DNA from: Phialocephala subalpina
Taxonomy: Eukaryota > Ascomycota > Leotiomycetes > Helotiales > Mollisiaceae
Length of the DNA stretch: 64,000 nt
Assembly (NCBI GenBank): GCA_900073065.1
Contig: FJOG01000020.1
Location: forward strand, 525,770 to 589,769
Reading direction: 5' to 3'
The translations under genes and the position numbers were made by a program. The notes below the pieces were generated by a model that ran no database searches, had not been told where the DNA came from, and saw only the letters and a program-made list of their open reading frames with translations. Each line of letters begins with the position of its first letter. Within the stretch, counting starts at the first letter, position 1. Of this stretch, positions 37,336 through 49,748 are shown piece by piece.

Positions 37336-37717
37336 AGATATTGCCGTTTGAATTTCTAGCCCGTGTTATAGATTAATGTTTGCATTTAGGGATCTCCATT
37401 ATTCCATACATTTCAATCTGATCCTATCGCCGGGGTCGAATTTCTCCTTTTCAGCGCCTACCAATTCTGCGGAACACCTAACTTTGTCCCCCAATCCGTA
37501 TTCCAATGGGGAAACGTAATCCACTTAGGCACAGTTACCCGACTTCCCTAGCTGAGAAAGTATGAGATTGTAAATTGCTATTCCAGCCCACTTATTATGT
37601 TATTACAGTCTCTTGGTTCTATGCTCTAAAGATAGTTGCCCATGCCCTTGAACTTCCTTGCGGCTTTCTCGGCATCATTGGGGTGTAGTCGAGGTATGTA
37701 ATACAAACAGCTGCGAT
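37336..37717. other. Intergenic, nothing found
   Basis: The 3' flank of the CorA-like pseudogene. No frame or repeat stands out. Confidence 0.4.
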
Positions 37718-37966
37718 CTATTCACGACATTCTACTTGCGACCATAGCCATTGAGAAGTGTGGGTTGCCTTTATACCGTGGCTTAGGATTGAAAAGTACG
37801 GAGCGGGCGGTTTCCCTGTAGGACATGGTTCGAGGGTCGACGGCCTGGCCCAAATTGCACTTTGTATTGTTGTGCCAAAGATGATTCCAGCCGTAGCGAG
37901 GATGAGGAGGACGACAAGAGAAGGAACGGCCATCGATCGAGGAGTGGTGTGTTTTCTGTGAGACAT
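37718..37966 (-). CDS. Possible small membrane-anchored protein
   Basis: An 82-codon frame starting MSHRKHTTPRSMAVPSLVV with one hydrophobic helix (LVVLLILATAGIIFGTTI) near residues 17-35, then a hydrophilic tail with two cysteines. A second frame over the same bases also reads plausibly (MSYRETARSVLFNPKPRY), so an intron or frameshift may join the helix to that tail. No family is recognised. Transcript evidence would be needed to accept it as a gene. Confidence 0.35.
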   Translation of the reverse strand: MSHRKHTTPRSMAVPSLVVLLILATAGIIFGTTIQSAIWARPSTLEPCPTGKPPAPYFSILSHGIKATHTSQWLWSQVECRE

Positions 37967-39234
37967 AGTGCTGCGTGTTGAAGTGACGGAGAAAAATGCA
38001 GATTACTTGGAAAAAAGTATCACCCACTCAGCGAGACATCACAATCTCAAGCTACGGTCAAGTATCGCATTTGGCTTCTTCGAGCAAAGTGTTTAATCAA
38101 TGAACATTATACTATAGTTAAAGGCAATAGACCAAGATCACAAGCCAGCCGAACGAGTCCCATATTTCCCAACTCCAGTACCCTAGATCCAAGTACCGAC
38201 AAGTAGCAAAGTTTGGGACTTTTGCTGCACGCTTCCCGCTCTTTCCGAAGTCTCGACTGCGGCCTATGAGCTAAGAAGTTAGACGTGGGTCCTTTGGGAT
38301 TGGGAAAGAGGTCGAGATGGGAAATTGAAAACAAAAATGCCATGTTGACGAGCTAGTCGACGTGCAACGTACCAGTTCTGAGCAAGGGAGGAGGAGGTGG
38401 TCTTGAATGCAGTGAGATACGCGATGTAGATGATGAGTATTTGAGAGGGGTTACTGTGGTTTGTAGATGTGTGGATGTGGTGACGGCCCAGAAGAGATGA
38501 AGAGCGGCATGTATACGCCAATCAAGAAAACGGGAGGTTCAGACACGCTAACGCATGCAGACAGAGGACAAAAGATGAGGAATCCATTTCACTAAAGAGC
38601 TAGGTGTTGAGATCTCATTCCACTAGAGGTGAGTCTCAGCTTTATCTTCAAGATGAGAGGAACTTCAAATTGGGACGCGCAAGATTCTCACCTCTCACCG
38701 GGCGGATTGACACAAGTTGTACGTACAAGATATCACGGAGGGGACATTCCATTTAGGTGAATGACAGTGTCAACTTTGAATCTCAAGTACGTCTCAAGTC
38801 TAGATCCTACACGCAAGTCCGCCTGACCGCCGCTCCTAGTCTCGCTAGGACTTGCGCTTGTACAACGCCAGGCACCAAGAGCTTGTCAGGCAACCTCGAA
38901 AATCATTCAGACAGGGAGGACCTCCCAATAACTTCCGGCAAAGACATTCCCTATAGTATCAGAAACATTCATCGAGCTCGAAACACCTTGGGGAATCTAT
39001 CCTGAAAGTTTGAGGCTTGAAGTCCCGGATTTGAAGTACTTTCCCAATTAGGCAACCCCTAAATAGGCAAATTGTGAACTTTGTCGATATGCAACAGAAA
39101 ATGGGTTCAATGTCCCAAATTGAGTTTGGGAATTGAGGGAGTTTGGCGCACATCGGTTTCTCCGATACCGGTATTTCGGGTGAACGGTCTTTCTGCTTTG
39201 ATATTTCGGTTGGAGATGCCTGGAATTGTCTATC
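37967..39234. other. Gene-poor interval
   Basis: About 1.3 kb in which short frames on both strands have no recognisable content. No repeat longer than about 20 bp was noticed. Confidence 0.4.
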
Positions 39235-39597
39235 TCAAGTCCAATTTCGAAGAGAGCAAACTTCAAAACGTGCAAACACGATGGGAATTGAAGTGATCAA
39301 CATTGATCTCTCATGCGGAGTACCATCGTTGTACTCGAAATTCCAATCTCTTATCGGCCTTCCGCATTTTTGCTTCAACGTTTCATAGAATGCCCTGCCA
39401 CAATTCTGAGACCAGTCACCGGTTACGTTGATGATATATTCATAGCAGACGGTATTTCCATTGACGACGCTGGTGCAGATGACGGTATTGGCTGATAATG
39501 TCGAGGTGGGCGCGGATATCCAGAGCATGTCGTTCATTGGCATGGCTAATGCAAAGGACATAAATCCCGCGGGAATGAGGAGAGATGCAAGTCTCAT
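39235..39597 (-). CDS. Small secreted Cys-containing protein
   Basis: A single-exon reading of 120 residues. The N-terminus MRLASLLIPAGFMSFALAMP is a good signal peptide (basic start, hydrophobic core, AMP cleavage region). The mature part has five cysteines (ICTSV, TVCYE, QNCGR, KCGRP, EVCSL) and one Asn-glycosylation motif (NVTG). Such proteins in fungi are candidate effectors or wall proteins; no family is recognised. A donor-like GTACTC follows YNDG near 39320, so the true C-terminus may differ and an even number of cysteines could result. It is isolated in a gene-poor interval. Confidence 0.5.
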   Translation of the reverse strand: MRLASLLIPAGFMSFALAMPMNDMLWISAPTSTLSANTVICTSVVNGNTVCYEYIINVTGDWSQNCGRAFYETLKQKCGRPIRDWNFEYNDGTPHERSMLITSIPIVFARFEVCSLRNWT

Positions 39598-41077
39598 CTT
39601 GACGTTACTAAGACAGAAGAGTCGTTCATGACAAGCTGGATCATCCAGACACTCCCAGGTATCCAGATATACCGAGTTATCTTAAGCTCATAGTCAAATA
39701 AATGCAACCGAGATATGACAACAGCAATACGCCCGAACGCATCATCACTTCCTAAATGCAATTTCCTTGGCGGAACCAAGTCAACAAATCTCAACTTCGG
39801 TATGTTGCACATCGCAAGATAGCACGAGCTGCTGAAGTATCACGTCATGAAAAGGTAGGCGTCCTTTCGGTGACGTCTGGACGTGGAGGTTATCTGAGAT
39901 TCAAACTCCACTCTCTTCGACCGAGATACGCAACAAGGAGAGAGATAGAGCACGGGATTGGCCTGAAAGGATGGTTTACCACAAATACCGACAATCCTCT
40001 AACTTGAATAAAGTCACCTGTTTGTCCGTGCGACTTGCAACAAAAGAACTACAAAGGAATAGCTGCCGAGATAGTTGCAGACTTCTTTAGTATTGTGTCA
40101 CCTTACGACTTGCAACAAGAAGACGAACAGTGGGCCGGAGATCGTGTCAATCACAATTTCTGGGACTTTGGAAAAGAAATCTCGCCACACAACTCAGTAA
40201 TTTGAAATCGGATCCTTGAAGGACAAGACACTTGCCAGTATATTGAGCCTCACTGAAAGGTATGCAACAGGTCAAATAAGCGCTCTTCATTCGTCAGACA
40301 AATTGTATATATTTCTCTCTCCAACAACTTCTGGGTGATGATTCTGAGTAGATAGGTATCTTGCCATTGCTGATGACTTTTTTATGCTCAACGTCATTTC
40401 TGGAGGCGATTCTTGGGCCCGATTACTGAGGCGACCCCTTAGAGACATTAGCACTCGGGCCCAGAGACCTCAGATTCGAGGCATCCTAACTCCTTTGACT
40501 TTATGAAGCTGTTACAGAGTCGAGAACATCGCTGGCTGTTCGATGTCCTGGAAGAGGTGGAACATCATGAATGTGTCGATCACGTGAAGCCCCCTACTCG
40601 ACCTCGCCAACGCCAGCTCGCAGCAATTCTAGGATCTTCTCGAGGCCTCAAATGGGTCAGTTGGTGTGTCCTTTCCAGACGCCAATCGGTATTCATCTGC
40701 CGGTGCATCCGTCTTTGCTGCGCATCGACAAAAAGTCGGCTCTTGCTAGATGCCGGCCACCGATTGCCGTCCCCATATCCAAGCGAATGAAGTTCAGGGA
40801 TGCCCTCGTCGTCGCTGAGTCAGGGAGTGAGAAAGTGTTACTCTGTGCTCTGATAACTCGAAGTCGGAATTTGAGATTGTTCGATGTCGATGAAGGCTTG
40901 GATGAATGAATTTGGTACAGAGCCCGTGGTCAGGAGAACTTCGCTTCGGTTGCGCTTGGTCGACCCTCAAAATGTCGGTGTCGGGGTTCGAGATTTTGGA
41001 CATCCCCACCTGGTTTCTAGAGAAACCGACATTCTCATGTCGCCTGGTTTTGGACTGTCTTCATTGAAAGAAAGCCC
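39598..41077. other. Gene-poor interval with a short direct repeat
   Basis: About 1.5 kb without a supportable gene. The word CGACTTGCAACAA occurs twice, starting at 40031 and 40106, each preceded at variable distance by GTCACC. Open frames near 40503-40909 have no recognisable motif. Confidence 0.4.
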
Positions 41078-43809
41078 TCAGCTCCATCTCGCAGCCGAAA
41101 AGTCCTGACCAAGATCAAACCAAGGTCCACGAGACCAATCCACATTATTTAACCAGTCGAAGTTATCCGTCGCGTCGTCGAAAGTGCCCGGCTCGAAAAG
41201 ACTCGGATCATATCCAAGAACACCAGATCCCACATTGTTTGTGCTAGTATCGAAACCTGGCGTATCAGCCGCCTCTTGCGCAGCTTGAGGCATCGAAGAC
41301 GGCGGCGACGGATTTAGAATTTGATCTAGGATTCGTTTGATGATGATTCGCATCCTTCCACATAGCTGGTAATTTCCAGCAGCGGGCTTGACCCATTCTA
41401 GGAATCCGATTAGGAGAGAAAGGTTCTGAACGATCTCAGACCTTGGTACGCGGAGTGTATTTCCTGTCGGGTTCTTGGTCTGCTTCAACAACTCTACACA
41501 GAGAACTCCGGAACTTGGAACACCCCAACACATAAGCATCCAATCGTAGTCGTGATGATGCTCAACGAAGCGGTCTCGTTGAACCCAGAGAAGGACTGTC
41601 AGCTCTAGCATTTCTCGAGCGCAGTCGATCATGCTTTGGCCGTCGAGAGCACCTTGTTTGTATGCTAGACGTTCGAGAAGGAGGCGATGCTCGAGCATGA
41701 TGAGTTTGAGGCAGAGGCGGCGCCAGAACATGTGATCTGGAACTTCTCCAAGCTCGGTAAGCTTGAAGTGTAGATATGAAGGCCAGCTATCGTAGACCGC
41801 TGCGAGCTTGCCCATAAGGTACCTGTTCGAATATTAGGTAAGACTATGTAAAATAAGAAAGGGGACCACAAACTTAATTTTCTCTCCAGTGCACTGCTCC
41901 GGATCTCCAAGAGATAATTCAAGGACTTCGTTTAAGACCGGAGACAATTGTCCCTGGGCTCTAGACGAAGTAGCAGGGTGAATATTCCCTTCTCTATTCC
42001 ATCCATTTTCATCCAATTGCTCGAGCGCCCGTTGAATGTGCTCCCCTCCCTTCATGAGCACATCTTCGCTCAAATCCAGAGGTAGTCTGAGACGACAATA
42101 CCGATAACTCAAAAATGGCGGGCGACCCGTAAGTAAAGCTGATCCTTTATCGATGTTGAATATGACAGTAAACAGTCGATTCTTCGATTCGGAGAGAAAG
42201 GATACAGGTCGACCTGTGTCAACTTGACGGTGCAAGCCGAGAGCAGTGCACGCGGCGACGAGGTCACCTAGCTGCCGCCAGACAACCAGACCTGTGTCAA
42301 GTCAGTATTATCGTAATCCATCTCTGAGGTCAACTTACTAGCATCTCCGCTGATAACAGTCTGAAGTATCAAGTTCTTAGCCAGAAGTGACACCATAGTG
42401 GAGTTGATCAGATCCATGTAGTTGCTCAGCGTGACGCATGCTTGCACGCAATCCTTCATTTCCACCGAGAAGTTCCTCCTGTTCCTCCTGTCTCCCCTCT
42501 GCGTACAGAAGAAAGCATCTCGTTCGGGCAAAGATAAGATCGCCGTGGTGAGAGCACCGAAAACTGCGCCAAGGGATTCCCATCTCAAGTTCACTCCACT
42601 GCATGCTTCAAGCCAACGATCATACTCTTCATACTCTTCGAGACTTTTCTCCGCATTCTTGCAAATGATAGTGGAGATATGCTCCAGATCTTCCGTAAGT
42701 CTCGGCTCATTGAGTTGTTTCCCGAACGTCGTCCAGACGGAGTTAGCTTGGGACATGATACTCATCTTCGGGAGACAACACTCATGGCACTTCTCAAAAT
42801 ACCACTCTAGCAAGAACTTGCAGGTGTGTTGATCGGGGAGAGCATGCAGTATCTTCTTACCCAGAGCAACACGTGGAGAACCACACTGCTGCTTATCGGC
42901 AAGCATGAGGAAAGTCTGGGACTGAAGACTTTCGTAGGAGGGAACATAGGAGGGTTCGGAGTCTACTGATATCTGGATTTCCTCGTTCCCTAGGTTTTCT
43001 CTATTCTCCATGAACACCGCGGAGAAGTTTGTTGGCCCTGAATACAGTAAGTCTTGGATTCGCATATCTTTTTCCGGAGTCCGAGGTGTATGAAGAGTGG
43101 GTGGTGTTATGCAAGACGAGAACGCATTGTATATAATAGTATAGCCCTCCTTTACGAATGTGGGGTTGCATAAGAAAACATCAACGAGAAAGAGTCAACG
43201 TACCAAAGAAGCCGCTACTCTTGATGAAAGGCCCCGACTCAGGGGTAGGCTTCGGATTTGAGACAGGTACAACTGCCGTAGTAACGGGACTCTGACTTGA
43301 GCCGGTAGAAGGCGTAGGAGGAAAGTTGGTGATAGTCGGCTCTGACCTAGTCCTGCCTGCACCCAAGATCTTGGAGTCAGCATAGTTCCTTCCGGGGGCT
43401 GAAGGGATCTTTGAGAGTCCCAGGAGTGGTGGGACATTCGTTTAGAGGAAGTGAGACTTACCATCCGGCACGGGTCGGGTCATAGGCGCAGCCAAGTAAA
43501 TACATCTCGAACTGAGTTTCCTCTTCTGGCAACGCACGCAGATCGGAAGCGTATGATCGCAAGAAACCTTAGCTTTTCGACAAGGTTCACACGCTTTATC
43601 TCGGTATTAGCTCTCGTTACGTATTTAGTATCTATTGATAGGGTTCATTTACCTTGCTGCTTCCCACTAGAAAATTTGCGGGGTTAGCAATTGTCCTTTG
43701 AAGAATGTCTCGGGAGAGCAGGGACTTCGAAGTAGGAAGGGATCTCAATCCCGTTTACTCACTTTCTTCGGCGTGGGAGCTGATTCCCGCCAAGTCCGCT
43801 GGACGACAT
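41078..43809 (-). CDS. Zn(II)2Cys6 fungal transcription factor
   Basis: Exon 1 (43809-43763) reads MSSSGLGGNQLPRRR; a tiny exon (NGKQQ) leads into the zinc cluster. The cluster is CEPCRKAKVSCDHTLPICVRC followed by QKRKLSSRC, the exact C-x2-C-x6-C-x6-C-x2-C-x8-C spacing. A Ser/Pro/Thr-rich linker (TITNFPPTPSTGSSQS) follows, then SGFFGPTNFSAVFMENREN and LLEWYFEKCHECCLPK. The fungal-specific regulatory domain includes CTALGLHRQVDTGRPV, VIFNIDKGSALLTGRPPF and LSYRYCRLRLPLDLS. The C-terminus is acidic and aromatic (DNFDWLNNVDWSRG), resembling an activation region. It is a nuclear DNA-binding regulator; its target genes cannot be inferred, because no pathway genes surround it. Confidence 0.88.
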
Positions 43810-44782
43810 CCTGCAGGATAACGAGTGGCACGTCGAGGCAATGCGTTATTAACGGAATTGGAAAAAATTTCAGCGAGACCACAAAGGGAGTTCAAGTCTC
43901 AACGTGGGGATCGCGAAGTCTTTATGGCGGAGTTCGGTTCTCGGCATTAAAGCAAGATCAAATCTTGAGGTGTCGGCTTGATAGAACTCCGTTCCCTGTC
44001 AGCAAAAGAGGGTCTTCAGACACTAGCCACCAATGATAGGGAGACTAACTCCCAATCTTGACTTTGGCCTTTGACCGAGATATGAACCTTCCTAAAAGAC
44101 ATCTACAGCTGCATCTCGATTGAAGAGCCTTACGCAACTTCGCGTCGTGAGATGGGGTTGGCTAGACAAAAACATGGCAAGTGAGACCTACCACCAATTC
44201 TCTTCGAACGAGCAGGACATCCGACACATCAACAACAATACCCTTCAGAACAGAAACAAATCACGGGAAGTCTTTTCTTAAGGAAACTTTTGTATTCACG
44301 CAGTGTTTGCATGGGTATCATAAACACTCCCACATTCAGTTCAGTTCCATGCAATCCCTTTCTCCACGCCATATCCATCACCCAAAGTCAGTCAGTCATT
44401 CCATCCCCATCATCACCCCCACCCCCCCCAACCTTAGCTTCAACACCGGAAAAGAGTAGAGTAAAAACAATCGCAAGTCAATCCCCCACGCCCAACGCAT
44501 CCACGAAAAGTTTCAAAGCAAATTGGTATTTCCTCTTCCTTGACGCACGCTTTCTTCTATGGTTTGTATCTTTAAGATCTCTGACGCCGCTTTGCTTTTC
44601 TTGCCGGAAAAACAACGCGAAAAACTCGCAAGAAACGGAATTGGGGAATCGAAAAAGAAGCCCGAAAACAGAAATAACATAAAATCACGATTTGGTATTT
44701 GGGTATTGCGCGCCAGGGTATATATCCAGCCAATGTACTGCACAATGAGGTACTCTAGGAAATTGGATGGAAAAAGGGCCAT
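43810..44782. other. Intergenic, regulator promoter and KH gene 3' end
   Basis: About 970 bp. Frames on the plus strand between 44180 and 44680 are rich in Pro, Ser and His and look like translated C-rich non-coding sequence. I see no gene. Confidence 0.4.
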
Positions 44783-47700
44783 TTAAGAACGCGGGGGGCC
44801 AATTGGGCCGGGGTATCCTGAGTTGGTAGAATGAGAAGTCGAGGGGCGACCACTGTCAGTCGACGCTCGCATTGTGTGTCTTGGGGTCGCATCGCCTGGA
44901 TGCTGAAGTTGGGAAGGCTTGTGATCGCTGCTGATACCGCTGCCGTTACCGAAATGGCGTGTCGGCCATGGAGTGGAGTCATCGTCCGGCAAGTTCACAC
45001 CACTGTCGTTCCATGGGTTGCGGTCAGCGTTGAAGCTTCGGGTTGACTCGATTGATATCAAGGATGACTTTGACACATTGCTCGAACCATTCTTGAAGAA
45101 TGAACCAGCTGGCGACTGGGAGCTGTTCTTGCGGCGATCCAAGAAGGAAGAAATGGAAGACATGCTACCAGGCTTGCGGAGCTTGTCAAAGATTGTGCTG
45201 CGTTCTCGAGCAACATCATCACCGAATGAGGACTTGGTGGGCGAATCCGTTGAGACGGGTGCTGGAGCATGCTGGAGAAGCTTCGAATCGAAGAACTGGA
45301 GGGACTCCTCGAACGAATCTGACTTTGGTCGTGGAATGGCACCCTTGACAGTCGTGGTCTCGATACCGGCTGAAGCGAGGTTGGAAGTCAAGAAGTCGAT
45401 AGCGTCTCTTACGCCCCCAGCATTGTTTCTTGTAAAGCTCCAGAGCAGAGTAACGGTAGGTTTGCCATCTTCAGTCTTCTCGTTGGGATCCTCCTTGACA
45501 TGAACTTCCACCACGTACTGTGCCTTGAGCTTCGGGACAAGGTCGTTTCGGAATTGCTTAGATTCAAGGAACTTCATCAGTTCAGGAGTATGGGCAAGGA
45601 CCAGCTCATGGTGATCTGGAACCATGCCCAAGAACTCATCAACGCAGTGAGGAACCTGCCACTCAGGGCCGGAGATGGTGACATCGTCGCTGGCTTGCTC
45701 GGTGCTGGGGAAGATGATCTTGCAGTTCCACTTCTTCTCCAATTCTTCAAGTTGGGCAAGACGGGCAATGAGCTGTCGGTGATACAATCGATCGACGTTG
45801 ACAACCTGGGTCGTGAATTCGGAGTCGACTCGATCAACCATGTCCAAAATCTCGGATTTCACAAGCTCCAGGTTCTGAGCATTACGAGCAGGGGTTCGGC
45901 AGATGACATTGTCAACCTTGATATCGTCGTCCTCTCGGCCCACTCCACCACGGTCCATGGCGTTAGAGAACTTCACGAAGACGGAGTGCTTCTTCATGAT
46001 ACGCTGTATGTGTTGTCCTCCAATGCCGATGATACGCTTGTGGTACTGATCAGGAACATGGAACGAGATGGAGGCTGGCATTTCTTGCTCAACAAGCATC
46101 AATCCGGACTTCATGGCCTCGTAATTCGCACCGCAGACATCGATATTGAAATTGTACTCGTTGAAGCCGTCGAAAATGATCTGTACGCTGCTCTGCCCCA
46201 TAATCTTGTTGATCTTGCCGTTCTTCTTGCCACTGACAAACTCTTTGTGCTCGTTGGCAAGCTCAATCTTGACTCTGATCTGGTATTGAGAGCGGGTGAC
46301 AAATTTGATCTGAGAAATGACCATCAAAGCCATCTTGACAGCGTCATCGGAGCCTGTGATACTGAAATTAAGCTTGTCAAATTGCACATCGGCATCCGAG
46401 TTGGCGCAGATGTCTGAAAGCATTGTTCGAATCTCACTTGGGGAAGGTACACGTTGGGTATCAGCCTGCTGAATCCACCAAGAGGCACTGTAGAATTGAC
46501 CGGTCTGCAGACACTGTTAGTAATGAATACACCACGACAATTTACCCAAGAAACGTACCAGAGACATGACATCCCGAACAGTTCGCTCGACATGGAGACC
46601 TTCAACGCCTTGAATTCGGATCATATTCCGCTGAGATGCCAATGCCGGGAACTGAATGAAAGTGCCGTTTGTCTCCATAATCTTGCGAACTTTGTCCAAT
46701 CTACCAAGCAAGATGCTGTCAATCTTGGCTGCTGCCACCACTGCGTCCTTCATAAAGATTCTTGTTCGGGTAACCAGCTCGTGAATCTTCTGCTTTGCCA
46801 TAGTGATATTCTGAGGTGTCTCTCCGGTGATAAAAATCTCTTCAGGGTTTCGTCGTTCGGCATTCATGGGGCAGTATCTGTATACTTGGGAGAAAGGTGG
46901 TGGGAAGTAAATCGCAGTGCCGGTTGTGGACTCGATGAGCTTGATATTCTTCCGGGATCGTCCGCAAACCACAGTGTGGAGGGAAAGCTCGAGGAGCGTG
47001 CCATCGACAATTCGGCCAAGCTAAAAGAGTATTAGATAATGTGTTGACAGTGTTGTGCAGATTTCCATACCAGCTTGTCAATGAAAATCAATACCCTAGT
47101 CTTGGCGTGCTCCGCACTCTCCATGTCTCCATAAACTGCAATTCTCCATCTTTGATCTCGTCCCGCATCTCCGTTGCCATTTTGTGTCTCTGCCAGTGAT
47201 GTGAACTTTGGTCCAAGGAGGAAGATATCAACACCGCAGAATTTTGCAATTTCATCGAGATGTGATACGACATTTGGCTTGAGGGCAGTCTGGGCGGAAT
47301 CGATGACGAGTTCCCCATCAACATCGACAACAGCACATCGCTATCCCAATGTTAGTAAATTGCTATTCATACCATAAACTGTTTATCCTTACCAATGCAA
47401 GCGGAGTGTCATTCAGAATGGTCTCCCTGCTCTTGTGTACGAGATCCGAGGTTCCCGAAAGACAGACATTCGTGACCTGGCCTTTGACTCTCTTGGGTAT
47501 CGAAGATGTGACATGTGCCTCTATTGGCAGAGGACCGACGGTGAGCTCTCTGCAGAGGTTCCTCAAGTTTGCAACGTTCTCTCGATGCACCGGAAGCTCG
47601 TGAATCGGAACGTCGTCAGGCGCGTCTGCAGAGTGTGTCCATCGTTCCACCGCCCGCTCAGTCGCGTATAGAATATCCTCCACGTTGGGTCCAGCGAGGT

Positions 47701-47908
47701 CAGAAGCAAAGGGCACGTTGAAGGAGTAGTGTATAGGTGTCTCGGCGGCGGTGGGCGAGAGGATTGGGGACGAGCCGTGGGTGGGCTTATGTTGCGGTGT
47801 TATGGCCGTCATATTCATGTTTGGCCTGGACATACCAAATCCAGGGCCCATCCTCTCAGACCAATGCCGCATGTTTGCTAATTTGTTCATGGTGGAAACG
47901 TCTGTCAA
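44783..47908 (-). CDS. Multi-KH-domain RNA-binding protein
   Basis: Starts MTDVSTMNKLANMRHWSER at 47908 (a second ATG, MNKLANM, lies at 47890). Four or so exons end with a long one (about 46423-44783). Several KH-like units are seen: VCGRSRKNIKLIESTTGTAI, then LGRLDKVRKIMETNGTFI, then VSGKKNGKINKIMGQSSVQI, and a canonical one, IIGIGGQHIQRIMKKHSVFV, with a GxxG loop. The C-terminal ~250 residues are disordered and Ser-rich (ERSTIFDKLRKPGSMSSISS; NSGYPGPIGPPRS end). KH repeats bind single-stranded RNA, so a role in mRNA localisation, stability or translation is likely. The arrangement resembles Bicaudal-C/vigilin-type proteins, but I cannot name an ortholog. Confidence 0.85.
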
Positions 47909-49413
47909 GACAGGCGACGTTGTGTTGTGTAGAAGTCTCGTGCCTGCGTCCGTAGAAGGGAGCGATTGGGACGCTGATGGGATAAGTAAGCAGCAGCACT
48001 TTGACTGCCTCGAGCGAACGAGCGAACAAGCGAGAGACCTTCACTGCCACGATTCGACAACAGGGGTTTCCAAGGCAGGAGATTGGCGCGAGCAATCCAC
48101 AAAAGCGCAGGGAAAGGGAGCGAGAAAGATGATTTGTTCTTTTGGCGTGGTCGAAAACACGAGCGCGCGGTGAAACGAATATCAAGAGGTTCGGAGAAGG
48201 GAATTGGTGGTTGTGTTGCGGGAGTCGTCGCAGGCCAAAGTATCGAAGCATCAAGAAGTCATCCGTTCAGCGATCTAGCGGCCGGGTCACCAATCCATTC
48301 ACCAACAAGTTAACAACACAAACCGATTGTTCCGGTAATTACTTACAAAGCCTGCCAGGGTAGCGGGACGCTATCTACTTTACGATTTTACGACGGGCCC
48401 AGAAGTTACTCTTTCAGATCTGGTTTTTGTCCAAAAAGCATCATGGTCATGGAGAAACCAAGCTGGCTGGTCTCAAGGTTAGCGTGGCCAAAAGAAACAC
48501 GGACTTTACGAGGACGGTATCCCAGATCTCCTGTTGACCACAACGGCACCACGTCTTCCCTTCTGCTCCTCCGGACACGGCACTGAGGATTGTGTCGCTT
48601 CGCAATCAGGATTGGAGGATTGGAGAACAGACTGCAGCTGGGTTACAAGTCCGTATCTTATTTGGCATCTGGTACCGTGGCATGCGAGTGAGATATTGAG
48701 ATGCGGGTTTCATCCGTTTTGCCGCAGATGTGGAGGAAGATTGGTTGATGTCTCTGTCCTCCTACGGATCTAGAACGCCATAGGTCGGCAACTCGAGTTG
48801 CTGCCGTGCAGATTGGCCAACTTCCTGGTTATTGGTTTGGAGATAGCAGTCCATGCGGAGCCAGCAAAAGTGTATACCGATCCTAGTGTAGCTGACGCTC
48901 CTAGTCATGATGGATTCAAATGCTATTTGTGCTTGACGTGGTAAGATGTCACGGTGTCTCACGGATGTGAGGTCCCAGACCTCCGACTGCAAAGAGCACA
49001 TCCCGATTGTCAGATTCCGTTCCAGAAGTTTTCCTGTCGTGTCCGTTTGTTGATCTGTGCATTTTGAGATCGCTTGCGGCTTGCGTTTGAGCTGTTGGAA
49101 ATGGTAAAGATCAGCGGAAAATTCTAAGACCTCGCCTTGAAGGCTGCTCAGCTTAACCTAGAGATGATGACTTCATGTACAAGTAGCTCGACCTTTATAT
49201 ATCAACAGACTAACAGAATCTCGAGCTGCTCCGGCACCCAGCGCCGGCTCGAGAGAGCCCACTTGCCTCTTTGGTCCGGGTATTACTCGTTAGTATGGGG
49301 TGACGTTTAAAACTTCACATCAGCCCCAAAACAACAATTCAATATTGAACACTGTGCGGATGGAAAGACTGGGGTGCTATTCAAAACCACCTACATATCA
49401 AAGTACCAGAAAT
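47909..49413. other. KH gene upstream region, nothing further
   Basis: About 1.5 kb. Frames on both strands between 47900 and 48360 are Arg/Ser-rich and overlap each other; none is convincing. No repeat was noticed. Confidence 0.4.
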
Positions 49414-49677
49414 TCAGGCACATTCCTCAAGACTGGGCATGTGACCGTAGAGGAGCAAAACAATTAGTGATATCTTAAAACTCTCCTCAGAGCCTACTCG
49501 AAGTTCAGCTTCAGTTTCCTTCCCTTCATAAAGTCCCAGCAAGTGTAAGATAATCACCTGCTCTATATCGGTTATTTTGCACATCGGGGACACTGTACTA
49601 TTTTTACAAGCTTCATTACTAAAAAATACATCGCTGTGGTACCCGACAATTTTCTGCACGTCCAACTGATCTGTCAC
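49414..49677 (-). CDS. Uncertain 87-codon open frame
   Basis: Reads MTDQLDVQKIVGYHSDVFFS ... and ends GHMPSLEECA. GYHSDVFF followed by a Val-Ile-Leu-rich helix faintly recalls the fungal BTB/POZ fold (YHSEVF-type motif), but the match is weak and the length is too short for a full domain. It could be a remnant. No neighbours support a function. Confidence 0.2.
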   Translation of the reverse strand: MTDQLDVQKIVGYHSDVFFSNEACKNSTVSPMCKITDIEQVIILHLLGLYEGKETEAELRVGSEESFKISLIVLLLYGHMPSLEECA

Positions 49678-49748
49678 TTCTCGCGATACACGTGAAGAGA
49701 ACCTACAAGTTCACAGACCTCTTTCTGACAGTTTGAAGACAGTTCCTC

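Noticed and set aside
37436..37446. GGTCGAATTT considered as a tRNA B-box
   Set aside because: No A-box at the right distance and no cloverleaf could be formed; no tRNA gene was found anywhere in the window.
40031..40122. Direct repeat CGACTTGCAACAA considered as a tandem array or origin-like iteron
   Set aside because: Only two copies 75 bp apart, without further periodicity.
45500..46417. Plus-strand frame of 305 codons
   Set aside because: It is a long shadow frame opposite the KH-domain exon; the minus strand carries the GxxG KH motifs, so this is not an independent gene.
49414..49677. Possible BTB/POZ domain gene
   Set aside because: Only the GYHSDVFF motif fits; the remaining residues and length do not, so it is listed only as an uncertain frame.
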